Assembly (NCBI GenBank): GCA_900554265.1
Contig: USGZ01000070.1
Coordinates: 1-7,851 of the forward strand
Source of the DNA: an uncultured Porphyromonadaceae bacterium
GTDB lineage: Bacteria > Bacteroidota > Bacteroidia > Bacteroidales > Muribaculaceae
Length of the DNA: 7,851 bases
Reading direction: 5' to 3'
Below the pieces are notes generated by a model. The model was not told the origin of the DNA. It saw only the letters and a list, made by a program, of their open reading frames with translations, and did no database searches. Made by a program: the position numbers and the translations under genes. Shown one piece after another: positions 6,997 to 7,851 of this stretch. The stretch's first letter is position 1; each line of letters starts with the position of its first letter.

Positions 6997-7851
6997 ATGT
7001 CTGAGTTGTTTGTCCAGGACCCGCCGAGAGCCTTGTACAGGTCTATGAGGGCGCTCAGCGCGTTGCTCCGGGCGGTGACGAGGGTGTTTTCGTATGTAAG
7101 GTAATTCATCTCGGCGTTGTCGACGTCCGTGAAGTCGGTCAGGCCCTGCCGGTAGAGGTCGAAGCTGAGTACGCTGCTCTCGGCGGCGTTCGCGACAACA
7201 TTGTCCAGCTGCACGATATAATTGATGTAGGAACTGTAGTTGCTGGCGGCGCTGCGCACTTCCTCCATCGCCGTAAGGACCGTAAGGTTGTACTGGTCTA
7301 CGGCCATATGGAGGCTCTGGCGTGCTTCCTCATTGGCATAGCGACGTCCGAAGCCCTCGAATATTGTCCAGCTCAGGGTCGGCATCACGCTGTAGGTGAA
7401 CGATTCCTTGGCGAAGAGGTCCTTGAAGCGGTGGGCGGCGGTGCCGGCGGAGGCGCTGACGCTCAGGCTCGGCAGATATTCGCTGCGGGCGATTCCCAGG
7501 GCCGCCGCCGCGGCCTCGATATTGCGCTCTGCCTCGTCGATGTCGGGTCGGCGCCGCAGCAGGTCGGCCGGTACGCCCATGTCGACCGGCTGCCGGAACT
7601 CGGGCAGAGGCCTCGGAGTCATGAGACCTTCCGGCAGTCCGCTTATGTCGGTTCCGATAAGAACGGCGAGGGCGTTCAGGGAGGCGTCGATGCTGGCCTG
7701 CAGCAGAGGTATGGATGCGATGGTTGAGTAGTAGAGAGTCCTGGCCTGCGCCACGTCGAGCTTTGATGCCAGACCTGCGGCATATCGGGCTTCGGCACTC
7801 TCGAGGATATTGGCCTGGCGTTCGGTATGCCGGTTAGCCACTTCCATCTGT
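6993..7851 (-). CDS. Outer-membrane efflux channel, OprM/NodT family (5' end outside window)
   Basis: The C-terminal 285 codons or so of a TolC-type outer-membrane factor that forms the exit duct of the tripartite pump. Visible motifs, counted from the methionine at 7847: RYAAGLASKLDVAQAR at 21-36, the NodT/OprM signature GVPADLLRRRPDI at 91-103, then ARSEYLPSLSVSASAG at 120-135, which begins the second repeat, and the closing YRQGLTDFTDVDNAE at 232-246 and LYKALGGSW at 270-278. These are the hallmarks of the family, in the right order. Members are usually about 450-500 residues, so some 170-200 residues, including the signal peptide and lipobox, lie beyond base 7851. The methionine at 7847 is not taken as the start, because the frame continues upstream (a CAG codon follows to the edge) and it falls inside the first coiled-coil repeat. 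It is upstream of the adaptor and pump genes, so the operon promoter and any regulator are also outside the window. Confidence 0.95.
   Translation of the reverse strand, partial: QMEVANRHTERQANILESAEARYAAGLASKLDVAQARTLYYSTIASIPLLQASIDASLNALAVLIGTDISGLPEGLMTPRPLPEFRQPVDMGVPADLLRRRPDIDEAERNIEAAAAALGIARSEYLPSLSVSASAGTAAHRFKDLFAKESFTYSVMPTLSWTIFEGFGRRYANEEARQSLHMAVDQYNLTVLTAMEEVRSAASNYSSYINYIVQLDNVVANAAESSVLSFDLYRQGLTDFTDVDNAEMNYLTYENTLVTARSNALSALIDLYKALGGSWTNNSDI

Noticed and set aside
6993..7847. Taking the methionine at 7847 as the true start of the outer-membrane channel.
   Set aside because: The frame stays open to the window edge and the methionine sits within a conserved helical repeat. 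The protein would lack its signal peptide and most of its first repeat.

Overview
The window looks like an ordinary chromosomal stretch from a GC-rich member of the Bacteroidota, probably order Bacteroidales (an Alistipes-like or Muribaculaceae-like lineage would fit). This rests on a DUF2807/GIN-domain secreted protein of the Bacteroidota type, on a pump adaptor that reads as a lipoprotein, on weak or absent Shine-Dalgarno sequences, and on strongly GC-biased third codon positions. The genus cannot be fixed by eye. All six genes are coding and free of frameshifts. The longest gap between genes is 12 bases, so there is no room for RNA genes, mobile elements, CRISPR arrays or long regulatory regions, and none was seen.

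Left part, plus strand (1-2687): the 3' half of a tRNA-dihydrouridine synthase gene (dusB-like), a signal-peptide-bearing DUF2807 protein 7 bases downstream, and a 12-ish-helix polysaccharide flippase of the MOP superfamily whose start overlaps the DUF2807 gene by 26 bases. The tight packing implies one transcript whose promoter lies left of the window. The three products have no obvious shared pathway: tRNA modification, a periplasmic or surface beta-helix protein, and export of lipid-linked glycan.

Right part, minus strand (2692-7851): a complete tripartite RND efflux operon except for the 5' end of its first gene. In transcription order it encodes an outer-membrane channel (OprM/NodT type, 5' end outside the window), a periplasmic adaptor (AcrA/MexA type) and an inner-membrane HAE1-type RND pump (AcrB/MexB type). 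Channel and adaptor share an ATGA stop/start junction, and the pump starts 12 bases after the adaptor stop. Together they would form an envelope-spanning proton-driven exporter of drugs or other amphiphiles. All proton-relay residues of the pump are present.

The two operons converge with only 4 bases between their stop codons. I found no clear undescribed system. The points worth a second look are the channel-first operon order, aromatic-to-aliphatic or polar changes in the predicted drug pockets of the pump, a non-consensus adaptor hairpin tip and lipobox, and the placement of the DUF2807 gene between dusB and the flippase gene.
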